64,000 nt of DNA, from NCBI GenBank assembly GCA_009668205.1, contig WJYM01000007.1, forward strand, positions 1 through 64,000, given 5' to 3'. Positions 6,943 through 17,103 of the stretch are shown in pieces; the stretch's first letter is position 1, and every line of letters begins with the position of its first letter. Source of the DNA: Enterobacteriaceae bacterium RIT691. Lineage in GTDB: Bacteria > Pseudomonadota > Gammaproteobacteria > Enterobacterales > Enterobacteriaceae. Position numbers and translations under genes: made by a program. A model generated the notes under the pieces. The model had not been told where the DNA came from. It made no database searches and saw nothing but the letters and a program-made list of their open reading frames with translations.

Positions 6943-8369
6943 TATTGCGGATAGACCGTCTGCGCAGGTATGACGCGTCTATCGAGGCGGCGCAGTCCCG
7001 CGTAGAGCAACGCCGTTCCAAACCATCCCACAATCCACGACACATCATTACCGTCAAAAATCCAGGTCAAGGACCCGTGGAACAGCGGGTTATCGATAAA
7101 CGGCAGCTGAATCAAAACGCCGACCAGATACACGCTGATACCAAAGATATTCCAGCTGCCATAGCGTTTATCCGCATCGTACAGCGCCGGAATATCCACT
7201 GCTTTTGCAGAAACGAAATAGTAATCCGTCAGGCTGATGGCGCTCCAGGGGACAAAAAAGGCCAACAGGAACAGCAGGAAATGGGTGAAGTGTTTCAGGA
7301 ACGCAGGTTCACTCAGCAAGGCAATCACGCAGGAAATGGCCACCATCAGCACCACAAACGCCACGCGACACGTCTGGCTTAACGCCACCTGTTTACGGAA
7401 ACCGGAAACAATGGTGGTCAGGGACATAAAGCTACCGTAAGCATTCAGCGTGGTGAACGTAATTTTGCCAAAGCAGATAGCAAAATAGATGATCATCGCC
7501 ATCATTTCGCCTCTGCCCAGCCCGACGATGTAGCTCACTTCATGGCCTTTGAAGGCACTGCCCGCAATCGCTGCCGTGATCACCCCAAGCGTCATGGAAG
7601 CCTGCGTGCCCAGCACGGTGCCAAAGAACACAGAGAAAAAGGTTTTCGGCCCGGAGACATCACGCGGCAAATAGCGCGAATAGTCAGAAACGTACGGGCA
7701 AAACGCAATCTGCCACGACGAAGACAACGACACCGCCAGCAGGAACATCGAGATATCGAAATGGTTATTCTGCATCAGTTGCGAAAAATCGGTGTTCAGC
7801 AGCAGCGACCCGAACAGCCAGGCGAAGGCCAGCACACCGATGATGCTCGCCACTTTACCGAGCTTATGAATCACCTTATAGCCGAGCACCGCAATCACAA
7901 TGATGATCGCACTGAACAGGATCATGCCGCTGGCATCGCTTATCGACAGCAGTTTCGCCATTGCCTGCCCTGCCAGCACCGTGCCGCTGGCGGAGAACCC
8001 GACATACATGACGCACACCAGCACCAGCGGGATCACCGCGCCATAAACGCCAAACTGCGCGCGGCTGATAATCATCTGCGGCAAACCGAGGCGTGGCCCC
8101 TGCAGCGCATGAAACGACATAATTGCCGCCCCCAAAATCTGCCCCACAAGCAGCCCAATCAGCGACCAGACCACATCGCCCCCCAGCACCACCGCCAGCG
8201 CGCCGGTGACAATCGCGGTTATCTGCAAGTTTCCGCCAAACCACAGCGTAAACTGACTGAAAGGATGACCATGGCGCTCATTTTCCGGGATAAAGTCGAT
8301 GGAGCGTGTTTCGGATAACCGTGTGCCGTTTTTCGCGGCCTGTTCTTCTGTTGATGAGAATGACGACAT
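6942..8369 (-). CDS. NCS1-family permease (cytosine/hydantoin/allantoin type)
   Basis: This 475-residue integral membrane protein has about twelve hydrophobic segments and the nucleobase-cation-symport-1 start, with FTLWFGGNLQ in the first helix and LPQMIISRAQFGVYG after the second. The family moves purines, cytosine, allantoin, thiamine precursors or hydantoins with Na+ or H+. It is the last gene of the leftward operon headed by the substrate-binding protein at 12225-13070 and follows the HAL-like gene by 81 bases. In an ergothioneine pathway a hydantoin-type product is expected, which would suit a hydantoin-like NCS1 carrier (the Mhp1 group). The real substrate cannot be read from the sequence. 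Confidence 0.85.
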   Translation of the reverse strand: MSSFSSTEEQAAKNGTRLSETRSIDFIPENERHGHPFSQFTLWFGGNLQITAIVTGALAVVLGGDVVWSLIGLLVGQILGAAIMSFHALQGPRLGLPQMIISRAQFGVYGAVIPLVLVCVMYVGFSASGTVLAGQAMAKLLSISDASGMILFSAIIIVIAVLGYKVIHKLGKVASIIGVLAFAWLFGSLLLNTDFSQLMQNNHFDISMFLLAVSLSSSWQIAFCPYVSDYSRYLPRDVSGPKTFFSVFFGTVLGTQASMTLGVITAAIAGSAFKGHEVSYIVGLGRGEMMAMIIYFAICFGKITFTTLNAYGSFMSLTTIVSGFRKQVALSQTCRVAFVVLMVAISCVIALLSEPAFLKHFTHFLLFLLAFFVPWSAISLTDYYFVSAKAVDIPALYDADKRYGSWNIFGISVYLVGVLIQLPFIDNPLFHGSLTWIFDGNDVSWIVGWFGTALLYAGLRRLDRRVIPAQTVYPQ

Positions 8370-8450
8370 AATAACCTCGACCTAACCCGATGTATGGCGG
8401 CCAGCCATCCTGCCTGCGCCAGTGTGCTAAAGCATTGTGGTAATGACCGG

Positions 8451-9953
8451 CTACTCCAGCCAGTCCGTGTGGTTGTTTTTCAGTGTGGAGACGGCTTTCC
8501 CGATTTCCGGGGCCAGCCAGCGATCGTCTTCCCAGGTTGCCACGCTTTCACGCAGCAGATGCAACGCCCGGTTTGTGCCTGCCGCCAGCCGGTCTGCGCC
8601 ATGAAACTCCAACGCCTGTGCCGCCAACAGATATTCGATGCCCACGATCTGATAGAGATTGGCGAGCAAGCGCTGCAGCTTGAGTGCCGCACCCGTGCCC
8701 AGACTGAGGTGATCTTCCTGCAAGGCTGAGGTGACGAAGTTGTCCAGCACCGCCGGTTGCGCCAACTGACGGTTCTCCGCGCACAGCGAAGCGGCAACAT
8801 ATTGCGCAATCATCATTCCCGAATTGACGCCAGGCTTTGCCACCAGAAACGCAGGCAACCCGCTGACCAGCGGATTGACCAGCCTGTCGAGACGACGCTC
8901 AGAAATAGCGCCGATCTCTGCCATCGCAATCGCCAGCAGATCGCAGGCCATCGCCACGGATTCACCATGCGGATGCGCCTGCGAGACCACGCGCCAGTTA
9001 TCCAACGTGCCGATAATGAGCGGATTATCGGTACAGGCGTTGAGCTCGGTTTCAATCTGTTTTGCCGCGTGGTCAAACTGATCGCGGCTGGCACCGTGCA
9101 CCTGCGGCATTGAGCGCAGGCTGAGCGCATCCTGCGTTCTCACGCCCTGGCTGTCGGCCAGCAGCGGACTGCCCTCCAGCAGCTGGCGTAAGCGCGCTCC
9201 GCTGTGCTGCAACCCCGGGCTGGCTTTGAGCGCCAGGATTTCCGCATCGAATGCCACGGTTTGACCGCGCAGCGCTTCAAAACTCATCGCACCGGTCACA
9301 TCGGCCCAGTCGAGTAACCTCTGCGCATCGTCCAGCGCCAGACAGGCCATACCCGTCATGCATGGCGTCCCGTTGACCAGACTCAGGCCCTCTTTCGCTC
9401 CCGGCGTGATGGGCTTAAGCCCGGACAACGCCAGCGCTTGGGCAGCAGGCATTACCCGCTGTTGAAAGACCACATCACCCACGCCCATCAACGCCAGACC
9501 GATATGCGCCATATGGGTGAGATAGCCGACAGAGCCCTGAGAAGGCACCTGTGGTGTGATGTGCAGATTCACAAACGCCAGCAGCTGTTCGACAATGCCG
9601 CGTGAAATCCCTGACTTCCCATGGCTGTAGTTGGCCAGAGCCGCACACATAATGGCCCGGGTCTGCGCCTCATCGAGCAGCGGTCCTACGCCGCAAGCGT
9701 GGCTTAACAGAGTGTTACGCGATAACTGCCCTAGCTGATCTTCCGGCAAAACAATGTTGCACAGCGCGCCCAGCCCGGTATTTATCCCATAGGCTATCTG
9801 CCCGGCATCGATGATGTGTTGCACAATCGCCCGGCCTTCTGAAATGCGCGCCCAGGCCTTATCGCTGAGTGACAGCTGCGCTTTTCCACGCGCCACCAGC
9901 GCCACATCCTGCCAGCGTAAAGGGGCATCCCCGCATAGCACTTGCTGGCTCAT
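8451..9953 (-). CDS. HAL/PAL-family lyase without MIO triad, candidate ergothionase
   Basis: The 500-residue protein aligns by eye along its whole length to histidine ammonia-lyase: YGINTG (Tyr55), LVNGT (Asn194), TQDALSLR (Gln274, Arg280), TDNPL and QEDH are kept. The Ala-Ser-Gly that cyclises to the MIO cofactor is missing. Where HutH has GSVGASGDLAPLAH, this protein has GSVG (140-143) followed by YLTHMAH, three residues shorter. The tyrosine of PYSLR is Leu277. It should therefore not deaminate histidine by the usual route. Known MIO-free members of this superfamily are ergothionases, which eliminate trimethylamine from ergothioneine, and the divergent hutU and DUF917 neighbours fit that. 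Its ATG overlaps the stop of the ABC ATPase gene. Confidence 0.8.
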   Translation of the reverse strand: MSQQVLCGDAPLRWQDVALVARGKAQLSLSDKAWARISEGRAIVQHIIDAGQIAYGINTGLGALCNIVLPEDQLGQLSRNTLLSHACGVGPLLDEAQTRAIMCAALANYSHGKSGISRGIVEQLLAFVNLHITPQVPSQGSVGYLTHMAHIGLALMGVGDVVFQQRVMPAAQALALSGLKPITPGAKEGLSLVNGTPCMTGMACLALDDAQRLLDWADVTGAMSFEALRGQTVAFDAEILALKASPGLQHSGARLRQLLEGSPLLADSQGVRTQDALSLRSMPQVHGASRDQFDHAAKQIETELNACTDNPLIIGTLDNWRVVSQAHPHGESVAMACDLLAIAMAEIGAISERRLDRLVNPLVSGLPAFLVAKPGVNSGMMIAQYVAASLCAENRQLAQPAVLDNFVTSALQEDHLSLGTGAALKLQRLLANLYQIVGIEYLLAAQALEFHGADRLAAGTNRALHLLRESVATWEDDRWLAPEIGKAVSTLKNNHTDWLE

Positions 9954-10744
9954 ACGCTTTGCCCCGGCTGATGGTGACTGGAAATAAACTGCTTAAAGCG
10001 TGGCGAACCTTCCTCGCCAAAAAGCGCATCCGGGGAGCCTTCGCAGTCGATGGTGCCCTGATGCATGAAGACCACCCGGTTAGAGACGTGGCGGGCGAAC
10101 CCCAGCTCGTGCGTGACCACCAGCATCGTGCGCCCTTCCTCTGCCAGGCTGCGCATCACTTTCAGCACTTCACCGACCAGTTCTGGATCGAGTGCTGACG
10201 TGGGCTCATCAAACAGCATCACTTCCGGATCCATCGCCAGCGCACGGGCAATTGCCACGCGCTGCTGCTGTCCGCCGGAGAGCTGCGCCGGGTAGAAATC
10301 TTTGCGGTTAAGCAGCCCCACTCTGTCGAGCAGCTGTTCGGCCTGTTCGATGCACTCGCGCTTGTTACGCTTTAAAACATAATGCGGCCCTTCAATCACG
10401 TTCTGTAAGACCGTCATGTGCGACCACAAATTGAAGCTCTGGAACACCATGCCCAGGCGTGAACGCAGGCGCTCAATTTGTTTGGGATTGGCCGCCAGTC
10501 GATGTCCACGCGCATGGTGCTTCATCTCAATGGTTTCGCCGCCAACGCTGACCACTCCGGCATCCGGCGTTTCCAGCAGGTTGATGCAGCGTAACAAGGT
10601 GCTTTTACCGGAGCCGCTGGCCCCCAGAATGGAGATCACATCACCTTTTTGTGCATCGACCGAAATGCCCTTCAGGACTTCCAGCGCGCCAAAGGATTTG
10701 TGGATCCCGCTGACCGACAGGGTCACTGGACGTGAGTCATGCAT
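9950..10744 (-). CDS. Polar amino-acid ABC transporter ATPase (HisP/GlnQ type)
   Basis: A cytoplasmic ABC subunit of 264 residues with Walker [10 protein letters not shown], signature [15 protein letters not shown], Walker B VMLFDEP and the H-loop VVTHELGFA. The insert [20 protein letters not shown] and overall length are typical of HisP-like proteins. I take the ATG at 10744, preceded by AGGAGA, rather than the longer open frame to 10942, whose extra N-terminus overlaps the permease gene and is unlike the family. It powers the two permeases upstream and ends in a four-base overlap with the HAL-like gene, tying uptake to the lyase. Confidence 0.92.
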   Translation of the reverse strand: MHDSRPVTLSVSGIHKSFGALEVLKGISVDAQKGDVISILGASGSGKSTLLRCINLLETPDAGVVSVGGETIEMKHHARGHRLAANPKQIERLRSRLGMVFQSFNLWSHMTVLQNVIEGPHYVLKRNKRECIEQAEQLLDRVGLLNRKDFYPAQLSGGQQQRVAIARALAMDPEVMLFDEPTSALDPELVGEVLKVMRSLAEEGRTMLVVTHELGFARHVSNRVVFMHQGTIDCEGSPDALFGEEGSPRFKQFISSHHQPGQSV

Positions 10745-10745
10745 A

Positions 10746-11477
10746 CTATTCTCCTTTGGTAACTGGCTTGAGGGACACGTTGACCGGGGTACGGCGGGTA
10801 TGCGGCGACAGACGACGCTCCAGCAGTGCGTACAACTGGACGATAACGAAATTGAGCAGCAGGTAAATCGCCGCCGCGCAGAGAAACACTTCCATGGTGC
10901 GATAGGTGCGCTGGATGATTTGTTGCGCCACACCTGTGACATCCCACACCGTCACCAGACTTGCCAACGCCGTTGATTTGACCAGCAAAATGGCTTCCGT
11001 GGAGTAAGCCGGCAACGCATGACGCAGCATCACCGGCGCAATAATCCGCCGCAGCAGCAGGAAACGGGACATCCCGCACGCCTGCCCGGCCTCAATTTGC
11101 CCCGGTGGCACGGCCATCAGCGCCCCGCGTAAGATCTCTGCGGTATACGCGGCAGTACAAAGCGCCAGCGCCAGGACCGCGCAAATAAACGGCTCGCGCA
11201 GCAGCGGCCACAGGAAACTGTGGCGGATCACGCCAAACTGTCCAAGGCCGTAGTAAATCAGGAACAGTTGGATCAGCAGCGGTGAACCGCGAAACACCAG
11301 AATATAGCCTTTGGCAAAATTGCTGAGCAGCGCAAAGCGGCTCATCCGCAGCGCCAGCACCCCCATCGCCAAAATGCCACCGACCAGGAAAGCGCAGATG
11401 AACAGCCCCAGCGTCACGGGCAGCGCGGCGCTCAATTTTAAGAAGGTGTCGCTGAGAAAAGCGATATCGATAACCAT
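10746..11477 (-). CDS. Polar amino-acid ABC transporter permease (HisM type)
   Basis: A 243-residue inner-membrane protein with five or so hydrophobic helices and the EAA loop, ...[21 protein letters not shown]..., that docks on the ATPase. [18 protein letters not shown] is the standard signature of the His/Glu/Gln permease group. It lies one base from the ATPase start and nine bases after the companion permease, so the transporter is made from one transcript. With the substrate-binding protein it would import a histidine-like compound; ergothioneine is the guess that the neighbouring enzymes suggest. Confidence 0.9.
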   Translation of the reverse strand: MVIDIAFLSDTFLKLSAALPVTLGLFICAFLVGGILAMGVLALRMSRFALLSNFAKGYILVFRGSPLLIQLFLIYYGLGQFGVIRHSFLWPLLREPFICAVLALALCTAAYTAEILRGALMAVPPGQIEAGQACGMSRFLLLRRIIAPVMLRHALPAYSTEAILLVKSTALASLVTVWDVTGVAQQIIQRTYRTMEVFLCAAAIYLLLNFVIVQLYALLERRLSPHTRRTPVNVSLKPVTKGE

Positions 11478-11486
11478 GAGATCTCC

Positions 11487-12206
11487 TTAAGCCTGCGCCA
11501 CAGTACGGCGCTGCCAGGCGCGGTTCAGACGGGTTTCCGCCCGGGTGAACGCACGATTCGACAGCAGCGTGAGGATCAGATAACAGCCGCCACCAATCAG
11601 ATAGAAGAGGAAGTATTCCCGCGTAGAACCGGCCGCAATCTGGCTTGCACGCATTAACTCGGCAATCCCCGTCACGGACACCAGCGCCGAATCTTTCAGG
11701 CTCATCTGCCAGACGTTGGACAGCCCAGGCAGCGCGTAGCGCAAAATTTGTGGCAGCAATACGCGTTGGCAGATACGCCAGCGCGGCATCCCAATGGCGA
11801 CGGCGGCTTCTACTTCACCCGAAGCCATCGCCTGGCGCGCTGCGCGGTAGACTTCGCCCTGATAAGAGGCAGAAATCAACCCAATCGCCAGTGCGCCAAT
11901 AAGGAACGGCGGCACCTCAATAAAGCCATCGGCACCAAACATCTGCCCGACCAGCGACACCAGTCCGGAGCCGCCAAAGTAGAACAGATAGATGATCAGC
12001 AGCTCCGGAATGCCACGAAAAATCACCGAATAGGCCGCGCCAAACCAGCGAGCGGGCGCATGGGACGACAGTTTTGCGGCCGCCACCACGCCGCCCACGA
12101 CGGCCCCGACGGCCAGCGCCGCCAATGACAGCAGTAGCGTGGTCAGCGTTGCGCTGAGGATGACCGTTCCCCAGCCATTTTCACCAAAACTCAGTAGCTC
12201 CAGCAT
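11487..12206 (-). CDS. Polar amino-acid ABC transporter permease (HisQ type)
   Basis: The second permease of the transporter, about 239 residues, has the same family signature (FRGIPELLIIYLFYFGG) and EAA loop (AAVAIGMPRWRICQRVLLPQ). I start it at MLELLSF (12206) because GAGG lies six bases upstream; the open frame continues four codons further. HisQ and HisM types form a heterodimer in the inner membrane. It follows the substrate-binding-protein gene by 18 bases on the same strand. Confidence 0.9.
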   Translation of the reverse strand: MLELLSFGENGWGTVILSATLTTLLLSLAALAVGAVVGGVVAAAKLSSHAPARWFGAAYSVIFRGIPELLIIYLFYFGGSGLVSLVGQMFGADGFIEVPPFLIGALAIGLISASYQGEVYRAARQAMASGEVEAAVAIGMPRWRICQRVLLPQILRYALPGLSNVWQMSLKDSALVSVTGIAELMRASQIAAGSTREYFLFYLIGGGCYLILTLLSNRAFTRAETRLNRAWQRRTVAQA

Positions 12207-12224
12207 GTTGCACCTCACGCAGGC

Positions 12225-13070
12225 TTATGGGGTTACGTCGCTCTTAAACCATTTTTCGCTCAGCTTTTTCACCGTACCGTCCGCGAGCGCGGCTTTAATG
12301 GCTTCATCCAGCTTCGCTTTCAGGTCGGTATCGCTGTGGCGCACGCCCATAGCTTCGCCGTCGCCCCAGATAGGACCGCTCAGCTGCGGGCCGCTGAAGC
12401 TCAGGTTGCTGTTTTCCGGGCGCGACAGGGTGGAGTTTGCAAAGGTAATGTCATCAAACACGGCATCAATACGTTCAGCCTGCAGATCCAAAATCGCATC
12501 CGCAGAGCTGCTGTATTCGCGGATATCGGCGACATCTTTGAAGTACTTATCGATGAACGGGGTATACACCGTACCGGAGGCAATACCGATCGTTTTGCCT
12601 TTCAGCGCCGCTTTCAGCGGTGCGATGGCGGCCTGGATCTCTTTTTCGTCGTCATGCAGTTTGATGGCTGGCGCAGGCGGCAGCAGCGTCCCTTTCGCCA
12701 CAATGAACGACGCGGGCGTTGACGCATAAGGCGTCGTGAAGGTCACTACCTGCTTACGGTCAGGCGTAATCACAATGGCATCCATGATAACGTCGTATTT
12801 ACCGGCGTTCAGTCCGGCAATCATCCCGTCCCAGTTCTGTACCACCAGCTTGCACTCAGTCCCCATGCGCTTGCAGAGGTCGGTCATCAGTTCGGGCTCA
12901 AAACCGCTCAATTTGCCGCCTGGCAGCGTCAGGTTCCAGGGTTCGTAGCCGCCTTCGGTGGCGATAGTGATGGATTTCCACTCTTTCGCACCGGCGGTGC
13001 TGCCACAGAGCAAGAGCCCCGAAAACAGGGTTGTCAGACAGATCTTGCGAAGGTCGATGCGCGGCTTCAT
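12225..13070 (-). CDS. Periplasmic substrate-binding protein, HisJ/ArtI type
   Basis: A 281-residue secreted protein of the polar amino-acid family. The signal peptide ends near STAGAKEW; the mature start ITIATEGGYEPWN, then GFEPELMTDLCKRM and the VIMDAIVITPDRKQ segment, mark the type II solute-binding fold that grips an alpha-amino-acid. I set the start at 13070 where AGGAG lies seven bases upstream; the longer open frame lacks a ribosome site. It is the promoter-proximal gene of the six-gene leftward operon, and a HutC-type operator lies about 80 bases upstream. The ligand is likely histidine-like; ergothioneine is inferred from context. Confidence 0.9.
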   Translation of the reverse strand: MKPRIDLRKICLTTLFSGLLLCGSTAGAKEWKSITIATEGGYEPWNLTLPGGKLSGFEPELMTDLCKRMGTECKLVVQNWDGMIAGLNAGKYDVIMDAIVITPDRKQVVTFTTPYASTPASFIVAKGTLLPPAPAIKLHDDEKEIQAAIAPLKAALKGKTIGIASGTVYTPFIDKYFKDVADIREYSSSADAILDLQAERIDAVFDDITFANSTLSRPENSNLSFSGPQLSGPIWGDGEAMGVRHSDTDLKAKLDEAIKAALADGTVKKLSEKWFKSDVTP

Positions 13071-13149
13071 GGGGATTCTCCTGAATTCTTTTAATGGGAT
13101 ACGGCTCTGGCGTCGGTTGTCCTGACGCAAATTCGCAGATGACAGATCA

Positions 13150-13159
13150 TGTATATACA
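13150..13159. promoter_or_regulatory. HutC-type operator for the transporter operon
   Basis: TGTATATACA is a perfect palindrome matching the core recognised by HutC, the GntR-family urocanate-responsive repressor. It lies 80 bases upstream of the leftward substrate-binding-protein gene and 128 bases before hutD, so one bound repressor could influence both directions. No hutC gene is in the window. Confidence 0.55.
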
Positions 13160-13286
13160 ACCGTTGACATTGACGCACACTCGTCGAATGATGGATTTGT
13201 GAGCTGCGCTGTAAATAATTTGTAATCGAAATGAAAATACGGTGTAGGAATTGGGGCGTCAATCCCCGCAGACAGATGAGATTGTG

Positions 13287-13841
13287 ATGATAACTTCGTA
13301 TTCATTCAGCACATTACCGGTGACCCGCTGGAAAAACGGTAAAGGTGAAACGCGGGAAATTATTCGGGTCGCGTCCGGCGACGCCGATTTTCTCTGGCGT
13401 GCCAGCATGGCGACGCTGCAGGATGATGGGCCTTTTTCCCTGTTTCCGGACGTGGATCGGGTGCTGGTGTTAGTGGACGGTTCCCCACTCTGGATCCACG
13501 GTGAGGGCATTGAACATCACCTGCAACCCGGCGTGCCGTGGGCATTTGCAGGAGAATGGCCGCTTGTCACAAAGGGGATTTCCACCCCCGGACTGGATTT
13601 TAACGTGATGACTCAGCGCAAACGCGTTGTGGCGCAACCCCGCGTGATGACGGCGCCCTGCCTGCCCGCGAAAGACGGCGTGGCGTACGTGCTCAGCGGC
13701 CATTGGAGGCTCAACGGTGAAAGCCATGGCGTGAAAAGCGGGATTGTGTGGCAGAACGAATCACCGGGGCTGCTACGCCCGGAGTCTGCCGATGCACAAC
13801 TGCTACTGGTAGAAATTATCCCAGTTCAATCAGCTGGTTAG
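13287..13841 (+). CDS. hutD: HutD-family protein
   Basis: A 184-residue cupin-like protein with the HutD opening SYSFSTLPVTRWKNGKGETREI and the segment RASMATLQDDGPFSLFPDVDRVLVL. HutD proteins accompany histidine-utilisation genes and are thought to govern flux rather than catalyse a step. The start is the ATG at 13287; the open frame extends twelve codons further to a TTG. It precedes the urocanase-like gene by 127 bases on the same strand, with its own HutC-type operator in the gap, and diverges from the transporter operon. Confidence 0.85.
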   Translation: MITSYSFSTLPVTRWKNGKGETREIIRVASGDADFLWRASMATLQDDGPFSLFPDVDRVLVLVDGSPLWIHGEGIEHHLQPGVPWAFAGEWPLVTKGISTPGLDFNVMTQRKRVVAQPRVMTAPCLPAKDGVAYVLSGHWRLNGESHGVKSGIVWQNESPGLLRPESADAQLLLVEIIPVQSAG

Positions 13842-13878
13842 AATTTAGAGTGTGATCCTGGTGGCAAACCACAGACAA

Positions 13879-13892
13879 CTTGTATAGACAAG
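13879..13892. promoter_or_regulatory. HutC-type operator upstream of hutU-like gene
   Basis: CTTGTATAGACAAG is a near-perfect inverted repeat (CTTGT....ACAAG) with the TGTATAGACA core typical of HutC operators. It lies 76 bases before the hutU-like start. Together with the site at 13150 it suggests that both halves of the locus respond to a urocanate-like inducer through a repressor encoded elsewhere. Confidence 0.6.
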
Positions 13893-13968
13893 ATTATACA
13901 TTACTGATTCACTGAATGTGTGTTTACAACAATTTAACAACCGAACCCGACACTGGAAGGTAATGACC

Positions 13969-15654
13969 ATGACCCGATTACAGACTTCTGCCCTCTCCCG
14001 CACCGTCCGCGCCCCGCATGGCGACAAACTGCACTGCGCCAACTGGCTGATTGAAGCAGCGTATCGCATGATCCAAAACAACCTGGATCCGGATGTGGCA
14101 GAGCGTCCTGAAGATTTGGTGGTGTACGGCGGGATCGGCAAAGCCGCGCGTAACTGGGCGTGCTTTGAGCAAATCCTGCGCTCGCTGGAATGCCTGCAAC
14201 CTGAAGAGACGCTGGTGGTGCAGTCCGGTAAGCCGGTTGCCGTATTTCGCACCCACGCCGATGCGCCACGCGTGCTGATTGCTAACTCCAACCTGGTGCC
14301 CCACTGGGCCAACTGGGATCACTTCCATGAGTTAGATAAAGCCGGGTTGATGATGTACGGCCAGATGACGGCCGGATCCTGGATTTACATCGGCGCACAG
14401 GGCATCGTTCAGGGCACCTATGAAACCTTCGCAGAGGCCGGTCGCCAGCACTACAACGGTGATTTGAGCGGCAAATGGATCCTCACCGCCGGGCTCGGTG
14501 GCATGGGCGGCGCACAACCGCTGGCAGGTGTGCTCGCCGGTGCAAGCGTACTGGCGATTGAGTGCCAGGAGTCGCGCATTGATTTCCGTATTCGCACCCG
14601 TTATGTGGATTACAAAGCCACTAACCTGGACGATGCACTGGCGCTGATTGCCGACGCGAACGCGAACAAAAAGGCTATCTCCGTAGGCCTGTTGGGCAAC
14701 GCGGCAGAAATTCTGCCTGAGCTGGTGAAGCGCGCCAAAGCGGGCGGTATGCGCCCGGATATCGTTACCGATCAGACCTCCGCTCACGACCCGATCAACG
14801 GTTATCTGCCAGCAGGCTGGAGCGTAACCCGTTGGATCGACGAACGCGAAACGCAGCCGAAAGCGGTGGAAAAAGCCGCCCGGGCCTCGATGGCCACGCA
14901 CGTGCAGGCGATGCTTGATTTCCATCACATGGGTATTCCAACCGTCGACTACGGCAACAACATTCGTCAGGTGGCCCTGGATGAGGGTGTGAAGAACGCC
15001 TTTGATTTCCCAGGCTTCGTACCGGCCTATATTCGCCCGCTGTTCTGTGAAGGTAAAGGGCCGTTCCGCTGGGTGGCACTGTCAGGCGATGAAGAAGATA
15101 TTCGTAAAACCGATGCCAAACTGAAAGAGCTGTTCCCGGACAACGCTCATCTGCACCGCTGGCTGGATATGGCGCAGGAGCGCATTGCCTTCCAGGGTCT
15201 GCCAGCACGTATCTGCTGGCTGGGTCTGGGTGAGCGTCATCTGGCCGGTCTGGCCTTCAACGAGATGGTGCGCAATGGCGAACTGAAAGCGCCGGTAGTC
15301 ATTGGTCGCGATCATCTGGACTGCGGTTCAGTGGCCTCACCTAACCGTGAAACCGAATCCATGAAAGACGGTTCAGATGCCGTATCCGACTGGCCGCTGC
15401 TCAACGCCTTGCTCAACACCGCAGGCGGCGCAACCTGGGTTAGCCTGCACCATGGCGGCGGCGTGGGCATGGGCTTCTCCCAGCATTCGGGGGTGGTGAT
15501 TGTGTGCGACGGTACTGAAGCTGCCGACCAGCGTCTGGCCCGTGTATTGTGGAACGACCCGGCCACAGGCGTGATGCGCCATGCCGATGCCGGATATGAG
15601 CAGGCGATTGCCTGTGCCAGGAAGCATGAGTTGAATCTGCCGATGATTCGGTAA
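13969..15654 (+). CDS. hutU: Urocanase-family hydratase (urocanate or thiourocanate hydratase)
   Basis: A 561-residue cytoplasmic enzyme that matches HutU along its length, including [13 protein letters not shown], the NAD-binding run [13 protein letters not shown], the catalytic-Cys region [14 protein letters not shown] and [13 protein letters not shown]. Urocanase uses tightly bound NAD+ to hydrate urocanate to imidazolonepropionate. I start at 13969, eight bases after GGAAGG; an ATG two codons earlier is too close to that site. hutI and hutG are absent and the adjacent HAL-like protein lacks MIO. Thiourocanate hydratase, a known urocanase relative, is therefore a serious alternative. Sequence alone does not separate the two. 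Confidence 0.8.
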   Translation: MTRLQTSALSRTVRAPHGDKLHCANWLIEAAYRMIQNNLDPDVAERPEDLVVYGGIGKAARNWACFEQILRSLECLQPEETLVVQSGKPVAVFRTHADAPRVLIANSNLVPHWANWDHFHELDKAGLMMYGQMTAGSWIYIGAQGIVQGTYETFAEAGRQHYNGDLSGKWILTAGLGGMGGAQPLAGVLAGASVLAIECQESRIDFRIRTRYVDYKATNLDDALALIADANANKKAISVGLLGNAAEILPELVKRAKAGGMRPDIVTDQTSAHDPINGYLPAGWSVTRWIDERETQPKAVEKAARASMATHVQAMLDFHHMGIPTVDYGNNIRQVALDEGVKNAFDFPGFVPAYIRPLFCEGKGPFRWVALSGDEEDIRKTDAKLKELFPDNAHLHRWLDMAQERIAFQGLPARICWLGLGERHLAGLAFNEMVRNGELKAPVVIGRDHLDCGSVASPNRETESMKDGSDAVSDWPLLNALLNTAGGATWVSLHHGGGVGMGFSQHSGVVIVCDGTEAADQRLARVLWNDPATGVMRHADAGYEQAIACARKHELNLPMIR

Positions 15655-15673
15655 CAGGATTGCCATTCAGAGC

Positions 15674-15716
15674 ATAAAAAAACCAGAGTCCTTCGGGCTC
15701 TGGTTTTTATTTTTCA
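15674..15716. terminator. Bidirectional terminator between hutU and dbpA
   Basis: AAACCAGAGTCC and the matching CTCTGGTTT arm close a CTTCGGG loop, with A and T runs on both sides. It serves the convergent hutU-like and dbpA genes. Confidence 0.85.
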
Positions 15717-15729
15717 GATCGGAAAATCA

Positions 15730-17103
15730 TTACTTAAACAGGCGTACCTTCACGGATTTGCCTTTGATTTTACCCTGCTGCAGCTGCTTCCAGGCGTGGC
15801 GTGCCACACTCTGTTTTACGGCCACAAACGCATGAATCGGATGGATGTCAATTTTGCCGATATCAGCACCGTCAAGCCCCATATCACCGGTCAATGCGCC
15901 AAGAATATCGCCCGGGCGCATTTTGGCCTTTTTGCCGCCGTCAATGCACAGCGTCGCCATTGTGGCTTCCAGTGGGGCAACGTTGATCCCCGTCGGCGGC
16001 TGCTGCCAGTCGACTTTCATATTCAGCATTTCTTCCAGCACCGCGGCACGCTGGCCTTCTTCCGGCGAGCAGAAGCTGATCGCCAGTCCGCTTTCACCCG
16101 CACGCGCAGTACGACCGATACGGTGGACGTGGACCTCTGGATCCCACGCCAGCTCAAAGTTGATGACCATTTCCAGCGCTTTAATATCCAGACCACGGGC
16201 AGCAACGTCTGTTGCCACCAGCACACGGCTACTGCCGTTGGCAAAGCGAACCAGCGTCTGATCGCGGTCGCGCTGCTCCATGTCACCGTGCAGCGCCAGC
16301 ACGCTCTGATTGCTCTCCGTCAGCGCATCATAGACGGCCTGGCAATCCTTTTTGGTGTTGCAGAACACCACACAGGACGCGGGCTGATGCTTGCTCAGCA
16401 GCTTTTGCAGCAACGTAATTTTGCCGTTACGGGAGACTTCATAGAACTGCTGCTCGACCGCCGGGAGTTCGTCCACGGTGTCGATTTCCACCGTCACCGG
16501 CTCACGCTGAATACGGGTGCTGATCGCCGCAATGGCTTTCGGCCAGGTCGCCGAAAACAGCAGCGTCTGCCGTTTTTCAGGGGCGTGGCTCAGCACCTCG
16601 TCAATGGCATCGGCAAAGCCCATATCGAGCATACGATCGGCTTCATCAAGCACCAGCGTTTGCAGGGTGTTGAGATTCACCGTTTCTTTCTTCAGGTGAT
16701 CCAACAGACGGCCTGGCGTCGCCACGATGATATGCGGGGCATGGATCAGAGAATCTCGTTGAACGCTGAACGGCAGGCCGCCACACAGGGTCAGCACTTT
16801 AATATTGGGCATGTAGCGTGCCAGACGGCGCAGCTCTTTTGCCACCTGATCGGCCAGTTCACGCGTCGGGCAAAGCACCAGCGACTGAGTGGCAAACTGG
16901 CTGGCATCGATGTGTTGCAGCAACCCAAGTCCGAACGCCGCCGTTTTGCCGCTGCCGGTTTTCGCCTGGGCGCGGACGTCTTTTCCGGCAAGAATGGCCG
17001 GCAATGCCGCCGCCTGCACCGGGGTCATGGTCAGATAGCCCAGTTCGGTCAGGTTGTTAAGTTGTTCTTCGGGCAGCGCATTGAGTTCAGCAAAAGAGGT
17101 CAC
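15730..17103 (-). CDS. dbpA: ATP-dependent RNA helicase DbpA
   Basis: A DEAD-box helicase of 457 residues, the same length as E. coli DbpA, which acts on 23S rRNA helix 92 during large-subunit assembly. The motifs are all present: AKTGSGKT, PTRELADQ, DEADRMLD, SAT, and HRIGRTAR, plus the C-terminal RNA-binding domain with CIDGGKKAKMRPGDILGALTGD that gives hairpin-92 specificity. The start is a GTG; I prefer the one at 17103 (MTSFAELN), which lines up with the E. coli start and has GGAA eight bases upstream, over the GTG two codons earlier. It is a core gene sitting between the hut-like genes and the DUF917 operon. Confidence 0.95.
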   Translation of the reverse strand: MTSFAELNALPEEQLNNLTELGYLTMTPVQAAALPAILAGKDVRAQAKTGSGKTAAFGLGLLQHIDASQFATQSLVLCPTRELADQVAKELRRLARYMPNIKVLTLCGGLPFSVQRDSLIHAPHIIVATPGRLLDHLKKETVNLNTLQTLVLDEADRMLDMGFADAIDEVLSHAPEKRQTLLFSATWPKAIAAISTRIQREPVTVEIDTVDELPAVEQQFYEVSRNGKITLLQKLLSKHQPASCVVFCNTKKDCQAVYDALTESNQSVLALHGDMEQRDRDQTLVRFANGSSRVLVATDVAARGLDIKALEMVINFELAWDPEVHVHRIGRTARAGESGLAISFCSPEEGQRAAVLEEMLNMKVDWQQPPTGINVAPLEATMATLCIDGGKKAKMRPGDILGALTGDMGLDGADIGKIDIHPIHAFVAVKQSVARHAWKQLQQGKIKGKSVKVRLFK

